A stretch of DNA of 64,000 nucleotides from Zarea fungicola (taxonomy: Eukaryota > Ascomycota > Sordariomycetes > Hypocreales > Cordycipitaceae). The DNA is taken from assembly GCA_900169235.1 (NCBI GenBank), contig FWCC01000028.1, positions 71,121 through 135,120 on the forward strand. Reading direction: 5' to 3'. Below, one piece after another: positions 44,234-53,765 of this stretch. The notes under the pieces are model-generated. The model ran no database searches, was not told the DNA's origin, and saw only the letters and a list, made by a program, of their open reading frames with translations. The position numbers and the translations under genes are program-made. Positions within the stretch are counted from its first letter, which is position 1. Each line of letters starts with the position of its first letter.

Positions 44234-44650
44234 ATGGTTCAACTTGTCGCAAATGTGGCTTCACTAATGGTGCTGATGGCCTCAGTCGTCGGTACTGTCG
44301 CACAGCCCACGAAGGAATTGGCCGAGCCTCGCGAAGCTGAAACGGCCTCGACTGCGGCGGCTCCGAGCTGGGCCCTCGCTGTTTTTGCTCAAGGTCCCGG
44401 GCCTGCAGCTTGTTCTTTTGCTACAGTCCGTCAAGTCGACTCTGGTACACAGGGAAGAGGCTGCAAGAAATTTGCATCTGGGCCTAAAGCCATCCAATTC
44501 AATGGTGATGGAAAATTCAGACTCACTGTGTGTCCTGGCGGCATCACAGGCCCCGACGTATGCGATGACCCCCGATGCGTGACCCAAGAGTCTACAGGTG
44601 TCCTTCCATGCACTCGCATGTCCGGATTTGAGTTCTACAAGGTCGAATAG
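44234..44650 (+). CDS. Small secreted cysteine-containing protein
   Basis: Open frame of 138 aa from the ATG at 44234; an upstream in-frame ATG at 44144 adds 30 residues that lack a signal-like start. Residues 1-23 (MVQLVANVASLMVLMASVVG...) form a good secretion signal with cleavage near AQP. The mature part has six cysteines (in AACSF, GRGCKKF, TVCPGG, DVCDDPRC and PCTRM), enough for three disulfides, and ends FEFYKVE. The likely fate is extracellular. Small secreted Cys-containing proteins in repeat-rich islands are often candidate effectors, but no family is recognised and no function should be assumed. It stands alone between AT-rich stretches. Confidence 0.6.
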   Translation: MVQLVANVASLMVLMASVVGTVAQPTKELAEPREAETASTAAAPSWALAVFAQGPGPAACSFATVRQVDSGTQGRGCKKFASGPKAIQFNGDGKFRLTVCPGGITGPDVCDDPRCVTQESTGVLPCTRMSGFEFYKVE

Positions 44651-45770
44651 GCTACAGTCCATCAGAAAGCACGGGTCAAGTTGTAAAATTGGTGGCACGA
44701 GCTTTGGGGCGTGAATCTTTATCAAATATTTTGCCCCTCACGCCAGGTTACTTGAGAGTCTCTGCTCCTTGCAATGGTTATGAGCTGGGTTTGTTGAAAA
44801 CTGGTTCTATCTGGATCGCAAGACAAAGTTGAGAACAGCTTCTTGCGCTGTCGAAATTGCTGGAATGCGGTTAGAAATATGTAGTTGATTTATAGCTTGA
44901 AATACAACCACAGATAAATTCCAAATTTGCCAGTATGGCTTTCACTCTTAACCCGTCTATCCTCCAAAACCTTTTGGAGCCAGTTGGCTGGACTAACTGC
45001 AATTCAAAGTTTAAAGAGTTGGCCAAATGCCTTAAAGTTTGGCATTATAGTGACCAGACAAAGAATTTTTCTTAGAGTCATCTTTATCCTTGACCACTTC
45101 CTCTGGCATTTCGTGAGCCTCCACGCTTGGCGTGTCATCCGCGGTATCGGTTTCCGCTTTCGTCTCAAGGGCGCTCATTTTCGGGTTTATCCATGCTTGT
45201 GGGTGTTCGTTTTCCGTACTCAGTGCTATCCCACAATTCTAACAGCGGGAACTCCTGGCAAAGAAGCGGTAGGGATGGTAGCCGTGGCACCCGGGACTAT
45301 GACGAGAGATCGCAGGCTTTTTCTTTTGTATGAGCCAGGACAGAGCAAAGAACAATGTTAGTTTGGAGAACAAGGATCTTGCCTTCATCCAGCAGGTAGG
45401 CGTTCTTACTAGAATGTCATGCCTTTAGCATTAGAACATGGGGGTATTGATTGCAGACAGTGTTACAATTAGACAGCAAGGAGATTCAATTTAAAAAAGA
45501 CTAGTATTACTACATGTTCTTGAGTGCAGTTAAGCAACTTGTACGATTAACCTGATGCGCCGCCGATACGTTATTAATAATTCTTTAATGCGTCATTCTA
45601 TGCGGCGAGAAGAAGCCGATTTTAATAGAATGAGAGCTTTCCATCTTTAAATCGGGATGTCTAATTGTCTACGTATAAGCAGCTACGCTGTCGGTTGTCT
45701 TCATATGTGTTGCGGGGTGTAGCTTTCTTCATTCATAATATGAAATAATTGCTCGAAAAACACCACGCTA
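44651..45770. other. Intergenic stretch, no supported gene
   Basis: An open frame of 144 codons (44927-45361) has no recognisable domain and contains no start context of note. I see nothing else that can be supported. Confidence 0.45.
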
Positions 45771-45793
45771 GGACCCATGGCGCAACGGTAGCG

Positions 45794-45847
45794 GTTAGTA
45801 CCCTAGACTCGCAGCTGTTAGATCAACTGTACTAACTTCCTCATCAG
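45794..45847 (+). other. GT-AG insertion in the D arm of tRNA-Trp copy 2
   Basis: 54 nt, absent from copy 1 at the identical position. It starts GTTAGT, contains the perfect yeast-type branch sequence TACTAAC 18 nt before the end, and ends CATCAG. Excision restores GGTAGCG-CGTCAG, exactly as in copy 1. An alternative boundary shifted by one base is equally compatible with the repair, but only the chosen one gives GT...AG. Confidence 0.65.
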
Positions 45848-45883
45848 CGTCAGATTCCAGTTACAATGGAGTTTCCTGAAGGT

Positions 45884-45938
45884 GTACGTGCTAGCTAAAC
45901 GAGTACCTCCAACACACATGTGCCTAACATCCACACAG
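45884..45938 (+). other. GT-AG insertion in the variable loop of tRNA-Trp copy 2
   Basis: 55 nt between AGGT and TAGGCG. It begins GTACGT and ends CTAACATCCACACAG, both shared with copy 1; the 34 nt between are unrelated to copy 1. Conserved ends with a free interior is how functional short introns evolve. Confidence 0.65.
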
Positions 45939-46009
45939 TAGGCGTTCGAATCGCCTTGGGTTCAATTCCCACCATTCGGTGAACAATTTTTTTTTGATTC
46001 CCCCATCTA

Positions 46010-46082
46010 ATAATGGAGTTTCCTGAAGGCTAGGCTTGAATGCCTTGGGTTTAATTCACACGTTTCTGTGACTTAATTTTTT
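46010..46082 (+). pseudogene. Partial, decayed third tRNA-Trp copy without the variable-loop insertion
   Basis: Starts with AATGGAGTTTCCTGAAGG, which matches the 3' end of the anticodon intron and the 3' anticodon stem of copy 2. It then passes directly into TAGGC TTGAATGCCT TGGGTTT. The 55-nt variable-loop insertion is missing exactly at its predicted boundaries, apart from a T-to-C change at the junction. The T arm has lost three bases. A CACA/TGTG hairpin and a TTTTTT run follow, as in the other copies. Confidence 0.6.
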
Positions 46083-46409
46083 GTTCCTCGTTTTTGTGTT
46101 TTTGTACCGCCTTTCGCATTCTACGCATGTGTTATAGGCTGGGTGGTTGGGATGCTGTAAAACTACCGTAGCTTATAAGGAGATGAGTTGCCAGAAAACG
46201 CATTTTGGAGTTGCCTAGGAGAAAAGGGAGAGTTTGATAGAGCCGAAAAGAAGGTAGAATACGCGTTGTCAAAGTGATTGAACCCAGCGTTGATTCGCCA
46301 GAGGAGCATGGCATTCATTACAGTTGCGAATACACCGCCGAGGTAATCATAGTGGTGGGAAAGAAAAGGCGCCAACAATAAATCAACAGCGGCGCCAACT
46401 CCGTATAGA

Positions 46410-46463
46410 NNNNNNNNNNNNNNNNNNNNNNNNNNNNNNNNNNNNNNNNNNNNNNNNNNNNNN
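46410..46463. other. Assembly gap (54 N)
   Basis: A run of unknown bases. Its true size and content cannot be told. It lies 330 nt downstream of the tRNA-Trp copies, in a repeat-bearing region. Confidence 0.99.
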
Positions 46464-48026
46464 CAATAGATTGAAGTAATAAATCACATTAGGAAATGTC
46501 TCTGGCTTTCAACTTTATTGGTACCAAGTAGAGAGGGCGACAAGTAGACAAGTCAGAATTGGACGTAGGTGTAAACTAGCCACTATGAGGTCTTGTCTGT
46601 TTCCAGGCGACTATTCGGTGGAAGCACGCAGAAACCAAGGTCTTCTTGGTGCGCAATCATGTCACTCCAGATGATGCGATCCAGGCGGAAGCTGCACGTC
46701 CCCCAGTTGTTTTGCGTGTAGTCATGTGGTGCTGCAGCCGCAATAACAGCGCCGCACCAGTCATCTGGTGGATCGTGCAATGCCCCAAAACGCCTTGTGT
46801 AAAACCCAGCCTCATGTCAGCCTGCTAGACATGCAAGAAGCGATCCAAAAGTGGAATCCAAAAATGGCAAAATAGACACTCGCCAAAAGTGGACACCCAG
46901 AGTTGGGAACTCACCCGGAGTGGACGTATACCATACATGACAAGTACAGAAGTGAAAAACCAAACCTTATTGGGCAACGGCTGTTTGAATCGTTGGACAC
47001 AGTACGTTTCTTGGCGCTGGCGTGGCGTAGAGGACGCCTCTCTCCTCATATGGAGGAATTGACTTGCTGGTGGCAGAATTATCAAAAAAAAAAAAACAAA
47101 GCTTCTGCCAGCAGAAAACACAATTTCAAATAGCCAATGACAGGTTTGTTTTGTGCCAACCATTCTATTCCTAGTTGAGACATTGCATGTCGATGGTGTG
47201 CCTTCTAGGTGCTCAGCAAAAGCAAAAAAGGTTCAATATGTGGCTTGGCGGCTTAGCGTGGGCTTCCAGTGTTAACGGAGTGCAGGCGCCATCAAGTTGA
47301 CCATTTATCGAGAAAGCTGAAACTATACGACGGGCTGTAAGATATCTCCTGTCACTTAATGAAACGGCTGCAACTTTAGGGTTTAAACTATCGAGAGAGA
47401 GCTGAAACGGAGTTTCGCTAGGGATAGTCAGCTGGTGGAAACACCTTGCTATCATTATAGATATGTAGATAAAGAGTTGGAAAAGTATAGAAGTGATGAA
47501 ATAATGGCTTTCTATATTTCCTCGTGGTCTCACCGGAAATGAGGACTCATTAGTTAATATGTAATTCAAGTCTATAGGAAAACAAGCAAGAAATATATTA
47601 CTACATTATAAGCATGAGTTTAGAAAAGAATGCAGAGATTATAATAAGGTAAGTAAACTGCCTGCAATGCCATTAGAGTGTATATAATGCTATTTAATGC
47701 TGCCAAGAATGTAGAGCTTTAGAAAGTTAGAGAGCAATTTAAGTTCAATCTGACGAAACTTTATTGTGGCAAACAACCAGCTCAATTTCATATGGTGGCG
47801 GTTGGCCCTTTGTCGAGGCGGCCTTGCACACGCCATGCAGTTTACAGGTGATCCATCCACGGGATAAATGTCTGCTCCCATCGCGAGTTCACGCAGCCAC
47901 TTTCTTCATTTTCCTAAAGGAGCTACTGCAATACAATCCCTTGGTACTTGAGAATCCAGCGGATGGCCGTCCTCTACGCGCCATACATACAAAATGCCAT
48001 CAGACTCTGGCTTTACGTTTTTGAAC
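46464..48026. other. Non-coding stretch after the gap
   Basis: No supported gene. Open frames at 46825-47163 and 47213-47569 (minus) have no recognisable features or splice support. The sequence 47560-47720 is AT-rich. Confidence 0.45.
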
Positions 48027-48694
48027 ATGACAAATCCACCCAAGCTATTCAGTGCAGATGCAAAGCAGGCACGAAGTCACAACACAAGCACGACGTGGAG
48101 CAATTACAGGGCGCGCAAAGCCAGGGGCCATGGACATGGAGCTGACAATGCTGTCTCTGGACCACAAAGGGAGACAACAAATTACAACTTGGCCGCAATC
48201 TTTTCTGACTTCTCTTCTGAAAGCGATGACTTTGCGGAGCTGCGTGAGTAAAAGTACACGACTTGTTCAGAGTCTGGAGAGTTGACAGCCACCAACTAGT
48301 GGATTCGCTCCGCCAAATTGTGTTGAGCACAAACTTATCCAGCACTGGTGAACAATGTACAAATGCCCGACTGGACAGGAATGTGTGCAGCATCGTGTCT
48401 GATCTGGCGCTTTCTACTAAAGAACTGCGCCAACGCGTTCGGTCGCTCCAGTCCAGGGGCACCGGGTCGATAGATATGCCACCAAAAATAGTCCGAGAAT
48501 GCATGAAGTTGGTGATGAAGATGCAGTTCTTACATTGGGGGGACAATCTGTATATAAAAGCGGTGGCACAGGGTTTAGAGCTGTGTCTGCATTTGACAGT
48601 GTTTGATCAGGAAAAAATAAGCAGGATTGGACATCTGACTGAGGATTTGCGGCGCGATATGGCAGCACTTTGCATAAATCCGGGTCCTTTGTAG
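48027..48694 (+). CDS. Hypothetical protein, two exons
   Basis: Exons 48027-48243 and 48300-48694 are joined by a 56-nt GT-AG intron (donor GTGAGT, TTGAC near the acceptor, ending CTAG), with matching phase, giving 203 aa. The N-terminal 60 residues are basic and low-complexity. An acidic stretch (DFSSESDDFAELLDS) lies across the splice. The C-terminal 110 residues look helical and end RRDMAALCINPGPL. No signal peptide, membrane helix or known domain is visible. Its last 15 codons and 3' flank are duplicated at 42338-42508. The model is uncertain because the acceptor sits close to other AG dinucleotides. Confidence 0.42.
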
Positions 48695-48819
48695 AGTCAT
48701 GGATATTATTAAACATTTTAACTAACCGTCCATAAGTTACATAGTAAAAGAAATCAAAATCAGCTCCAATATTCACATAACAGTTTCCAGACCGGGATGT
48801 CGAGATCGATGGCTGCCCA
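48647..48819 (+). repeat. Diverged duplicate block, copy B
   Basis: This is the partner of 42338-42508. It covers the last 15 codons of the hypothetical gene and about 125 nt of its 3' flank, at roughly 70-75% visual identity with small gaps. Confidence 0.7.
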
Positions 48820-49149
48820 CAGGGCAAAGAATGTATTCTTTCTATGCTATTCTATATAATAAGGAAGAAAAAACCTATATTAATCGAATAAACGTCTTTT
48901 ATCGTAAATAACGATGTCTACTTATAAGCGGCTTGTTTTCTGTGCCTTTTGAGCCGCAGACTCTGTATCCACTTGCCAACCACCACCTTTGTTTGTTACA
49001 CAAAAGGGACAAACACCCACGACCAATCCACACTCCGCTGGTAAGTTTGTCCTGCTGCATTATTGCTTTATGGTTGTCCGATAACAGATTACATTCGAAT
49101 TTTAACTATTATGTACATTACGCAAACAATCTACTGAAGTCAATCGCGG

Positions 49150-51350
49150 ATGTCTCGTTACCGCCTTTTCGGCTGCCTGGAACTTGATTGCCCGGAGAAT
49201 CATCTCGACGATACGCAATTGCAACGATTACGCGAACTAGAGCCCTACTTAAAAGATTTGGAAGAACGCCAGAGCGGTAAGACCATGATAGAACGGAACC
49301 AGGATAGAGAGCGGTTTCTGACCGGAAATATGAAGATGAACGTCAGAATTGGGACTATAATGCCGCTTTCGAACTCGCAGCAGGCGAAGAGACGGCCGCC
49401 TGGCGCCATCTTGGTGTCGCTAGAGAGCGCCGATTTGCCATACCTCCGGAAGGGCCTCTCAATGCTCGCATTGCTTGTCACCTGCATAATCCGACATTCT
49501 CTGTTCAAGATCCATTCAACCAAAAAACTTGCGACGCTTCGAATATGTGCATCAGCCAACTCCTGCAAATTGGCTTCTCACCCGATAACTGTCTCTTTTA
49601 CGATCACCTCTTCCGTAGGGAGAAGACTCTTGAGCTCAGAGTATATCCTGAGCCAATATTCAACATTCACGAAAGATTCATCTTCAGCTTAAGAAAAGAG
49701 ATGCATGCGGTAGTGGAAATTGTGTGGGGGAGTTACGTCCGTCGTAGGTTGGAAAAGACCTGCAATTTGGAAAAGTTGAGCCTCTGGGGTGAGTTCAAAG
49801 ACGTTGATATATGGCTTGAATAGTGCAAATCTGCAGAACCAGGTTCAATGCCAAGTGTCAAACGCTTCGTGGTTTGTGTTATGCATCCTCAGGCAATGGT
49901 ATATTTACCGCGGGGGCCGAAGGCTGTGATACAAGATCGCCATCTTACTGCAGCAGCACGATTTGGGGGCATTACAATCAACGAAACCTTTTATGAGAAA
50001 ACTCATAAGAAGAATACGTATGGTCGCCTCTGTGGGTTTCAACGCGAAGTTCAAAAGAGTTTAGAGAAGAAAGCGAAGGTTGAGGTTGCCACGGCGATCG
50101 AAAACTGGCATGGAAACTTGAGCGGTGTTGTTTCAATGTCGATCGCTAGCAGTGAAGTTATCAATGAGAAATCCGATGAACCTAGCGAAGAACTCTCAGC
50201 AGAAACTTCTGCCGATCGCGCACGCAGCCCGACCTCGGAGGTAAGGACAATTCCCGGCTTCCATGCTTTATGCTCTGCGACCCAAGACTGATCGACTGGT
50301 TCACAGCAATTTGCGATCGAGAGTGGCTATATAGACCCGAAAGTTGATGAAATAATGCTGAGTTCGCTTGGCATAAAACACTTTGCCACTGGATTGATTC
50401 GCGATGATTTTACTGCCGACGATGCGATTGCGCTCGTCAGCGACGCTCTGAACGACGAGTTCAATACCTTCAATGGTCAAACCTTTGAAGATATCCCCAA
50501 ACCCTTTCGCCGATGGGTTCAAGAGCAGGATGGCCTCAAGATATCTGGCCAACCTATTCAATCTCTTGACCAGCTTTCAACTACCTATCAGCTGCTTTCT
50601 CGCAAGCCTGCCGGTTTGGCAGTCACCCAGATGAAAATGAACAGTACTAAATTGATTTTCGACATTGCAAAAAGATACTTCAAGCAGGTTCTTCGATTTA
50701 ATTGGACACTGAGTAAAATCGCAGCCGTCACTGTCCAAGGCCAAACACCGCTGGCTAGGAAATGCGGTTCTTACGGGCAACCGCTATTGGATGACCCATA
50801 TCCAAGATTCAAGAAAGCCGAACCGACGCGCTATGTGGCCCGGTATCTGAAGCATGGATGTGGCCGCGAAAGCTGCTGTCCTAGGGCTACAACGGTATAT
50901 GCTCTGCCGCTTGACCCATCGCGAACCTGGAGTCCGCAGGACAAAAACCTCCTATCGCGTCGGCCACAAGTTGCTGACTGGAAACGCCATTTCATTCGGC
51001 AACCTCATATAGCAGAAAAACTTGCTCGTGAGGTAACCTGCGTATGTAGACCTTGCACAAAACGAGGACTCGAGTGCATGAAACGTGTGGACAAGAACCC
51101 GGAGTGGACCGTCGAGAGCCACCCACGGTACGTCACAAAAGGGTACAGATGTCAAGTTTGCGGAGCCTCAACCAAGTGGATTCCCTTTGACGAAGCTGTT
51201 GGCTACATTGATAGAGCGCTCCTTACAAAGTCGTGGAAGACTTTTGTAAATCAGAATGGTTCTCTGAAAGATCTTCGCGATCATCCTGATTGGTTTTTTC
51301 CCAAGCGGGCCGCCGATAGGAAGAGGCAATGTCGCAAAGATACGCAATAA
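49150..51350 (+). CDS. Orphan 675-residue protein with Cys motifs
   Basis: Proposed exons: 49150-49276, 49336-49788, 49837-50240 and 50307-51350. The introns are 59, 48 and 66 nt. Introns 2 and 3 have strong donors (GTGAGT, GTAAGG) and CTGCAG/TTCACAG acceptors. Intron 1 has GTAAGA and CTGAC but a weaker GAAG acceptor. All phases agree, giving 675 aa. The body is hydrophilic with no membrane segment: acidic helical N-terminus, a middle region with CHLHNPTFSVQDPF, and a Ser/Glu-rich linker (about 290-325). The C-terminal part contains clustered cysteines (CGRESCC, then CVCRPCTKRGLEC and CQVC), which may bind zinc. I recognise no family; similar orphan multi-exon proteins are common in hypocrealean accessory regions. 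A single-base error could also explain the frame change placed in intron 1. Confidence 0.6.
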
Positions 51351-52260
51351 ACCCATGTGGCACAGTCTAAGAGGCCCAGAGTGGTGAATTGGGAAGAAAT
51401 CCATGTTTGACTAGTGATTGAGCTACAGCAAGGGACATGACGGCGCAGATTAGAGTTCTTGTACATTAATGGATAAAACCTGTACAAAATTTTGGCTTCT
51501 GCAGGTAGCACACCTCGCCGGGTAATAATGAGCCATTCGAAGCAGCGGGCCAACTCAAATCCCCTACAGCCCGTTACATTTTGGCAAAGGAAAGAGGGCC
51601 CTGCAGCTGCTATCGACATTTTTGTTTTCTGCTGTTGGGGTTAAGAAACAACACTCAATAGCTTATATTAGAATTGAAAATAATAAGCTTTCTGCTCCGA
51701 CATCTTCAGCTGAGTGGCAAAAGCCATGTGTCGTCGTCATGCGCGCTCTGCCTTATGAGGCCAACAGCAGGTACCCAGGTACCAACCTGAGTGGTGGTGC
51801 GTGCTGCTGGCGCTGTTGCGGGGTGCCTACAGGCGGGCAACAGGGGACAATAGGGCTGCGGCCTCCTGAGGGCCATGCTGTAGGGATGCCGTAGGGGGCT
51901 GAGGTGGCGAATGATGTGGCGCATCCCTCCGCCTTCCCCTCCGCCCTCCACGACAGGGCATACGCAATCAATCCCTCTGGCCACATTCGACTTATTTTCT
52001 TTCTTGCAACACGTTTTGCCATGTGAGAAACCTACGCAAGCCTACGTAGGCCATCTTCTTGCATCTCCCTTTTTATCGAGACTAGAACCCTCACACCTAT
52101 TTTCTTATCCTTTCCCTCTCCTTCACCTTTTACGCGGCCGCAGGATACAGAAGCCCCGCCTGTCGTCATACAGCACCCCACTGTCTCGAATCGACAGCCA
52201 CAGTCTGATTAGATTTCTCGATACAAATCAGTTCCGTTGCATTTTATATAGAAAAACACG
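51351..52260. other. Intergenic region upstream of the membrane-anchored protein gene
   Basis: No supported gene. A short palindromic GGTACCCAGGTACC site lies near 51770-51783. The plus strand from 51900 to 52260 is C/T-rich and looks like the leader of the next gene. Confidence 0.5.
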
Positions 52261-53490
52261 ATGCCCGCCGTCAACCATGTCATCCTCGCCTCGGGTGCCG
52301 TCGTCGCCGTCTCCGCCGTCATAGCAACCGCCATCGCCATCTACGAGTCCCCCGAGCTGCGCCGCTACACCGACGACGTCCGCCGCCGCATCGCCATGGC
52401 CCTGCAGTCCCTCGGCCAGGGCATCAACCCGCCCGACCGCGAGCCCATGTTTAACAGGCCCGAGGACGCCGAGGGCTTTCTCCAGTCGAGGCGCGGAGCC
52501 GGGGCTGAACCCGGTGTGGATGCTGACGAGGCCACCCGGAGGAGCCAGCGGGAGGAGCTCATATACTGGAACTCGGTCAGGCTGCAGAAGCAGGTCGAGG
52601 AGGAACTCAACAAGCATGCCGAGAAGCAGCAGGAGGCCGAGGCGAGGGCACTCACAGAAGCCGCTGCCCCGGCAGCTATTGAGGCGCCTCCGCTACGAGC
52701 AAGAGGGACCTCGTTTGACGACTTTTTGAAGCCCTCCCGCGGCGACGGGATCGAGTCTGGTGCCTACGTCGTCAGCGGCGCACAAATCAATGAGAGTGTA
52801 GGCCAGCTCCGTCATCGTGGTGAAAATGGTGGTGCTGCTGCTCGAGGTTTCGCTGCCGCCGCCATCTACTCGAACCCCTTTGGCGATGAGCACCACATTG
52901 ACCCGGCCGAGTTTGGCAACATGGGCCTCGGCACGGGAAGGCTGATGCAGGAGAGCCACAGCGACATTTACAGCGCCACCACGCGCGAGGAGGATCGCAA
53001 GGCGAGCACCGTTGCTTCGACGGCAACCATGGAGGCGGCCGAGGCGGCCGAGTCACAGCCGTCCCTGATTGACTTTAGCACCGACACCCTGCCGAGCCCG
53101 GCTGCCGTGCAGAGAGCGCTGGAGGAGCAGGCCCTCCCCGAAAATGAGGTGCCCGCTGAAGCGTATGCCTCCATCCAGGCCTGGGCGCGCGACTCGGGCT
53201 TCTACTCGCCGTTGCCCGTCACACCGGTCGCGCCCGTCTCCGAGGCCGAGGTGGTCAGCGACGATGGCGAGCTGACCCCGACGGACTCGGTGTCGCTTGT
53301 TGGCTCCGGAGAGGATATTGGAGCCGGTCTCGAGTGGCAATCGTCGCGTGCCGAGTCGTCACACAACGGTGAGACTGGCAAGCCGTACGACGTCTTGAGC
53401 GAGACGGACGGCATGCTGACACCTGCGAGCTGGTCCGAGGTGGGCAGCCAGATTAGCGAGAGCGACCACCCTCAGGCCCAGCATGCCTAA
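52261..53490 (+). CDS. Membrane-anchored acidic protein of unknown function
   Basis: Single-exon gene of 409 aa. One hydrophobic segment (about residues 6-28, VILASGAVVAVSAVIATAIA) near the N-terminus is followed by a basic stretch (RRYTDDVRRRI). This predicts a single-pass anchor with the bulk of the protein in the cytosol. A conserved-looking helical block follows (about 92-125, EELIYWNSVRLQKQVEEEL), then a GTSFDDFLK motif. The rest is acidic and Ser/Glu/Ala-rich, ending in a disordered tail. The composition and G/C-rich codon use match the conserved genes in the window rather than the island to the left. I do not recognise a function. Confidence 0.72.
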   Translation: MPAVNHVILASGAVVAVSAVIATAIAIYESPELRRYTDDVRRRIAMALQSLGQGINPPDREPMFNRPEDAEGFLQSRRGAGAEPGVDADEATRRSQREELIYWNSVRLQKQVEEELNKHAEKQQEAEARALTEAAAPAAIEAPPLRARGTSFDDFLKPSRGDGIESGAYVVSGAQINESVGQLRHRGENGGAAARGFAAAAIYSNPFGDEHHIDPAEFGNMGLGTGRLMQESHSDIYSATTREEDRKASTVASTATMEAAEAAESQPSLIDFSTDTLPSPAAVQRALEEQALPENEVPAEAYASIQAWARDSGFYSPLPVTPVAPVSEAEVVSDDGELTPTDSVSLVGSGEDIGAGLEWQSSRAESSHNGETGKPYDVLSETDGMLTPASWSEVGSQISESDHPQAQHA

Positions 53491-53765
53491 GTGTCTGACT
53501 TGCACGCTTTTCGAGGTTTTTGTAATTTATTTCCACATGGGCTTGTTGCTTTCGTGTGCTTTGTAGCCAATTGGCCGGCGTTTTGGTGGCGAAATTCTTT
53601 GCAAGCAGATACTCCCCTGGTTTACGCAGCTGGCTTTTTTAAATAGAGTCAAATCAAAATACATTTTACTCATTCATAATTCATCATTCATGATGCAAGT
53701 TTTTTTTGCCTGCCTACCATACTGAACTGCCTGTATTTCTGAACTCCCATTTCCTTCTTACGTTG

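Larger units (their letters stand above)
45771..45964 (+). tRNA. tRNA-Trp (anticodon CCA), copy 2, interrupted by three insertions
   Basis: The acceptor GGACCCA/TGGGTTC, D arm, CCA anticodon loop, variable loop and T arm are the same as in copy 1. The three insertions are: 54 nt in the 3' side of the D stem (45794-45847, GTTAGT...TACTAAC...TCAG); 13 nt after position 37 (45861-45873, the normal tRNA intron, with a TGG facing the anticodon); and 55 nt in the variable loop (45884-45938, GTACGT...CTAAC...ACAG). Removing all three leaves 72 nt identical to the processed copy 1, while the inserts differ. A run of nine T residues begins about 18 nt after the discriminator. Confidence 0.75.

Noticed and set aside
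47213..47569. 118-residue minus frame in the island
   Set aside because: No recognisable domain, AT-rich composition and no splice partners.
49305..49330. Frameshift pseudogene interpretation of the orphan gene at 49150
   Set aside because: A 59-nt GT-AG intron (49277-49335) with a CTGAC branch restores the frame, and later introns are clean. A cDNA could still overturn this.
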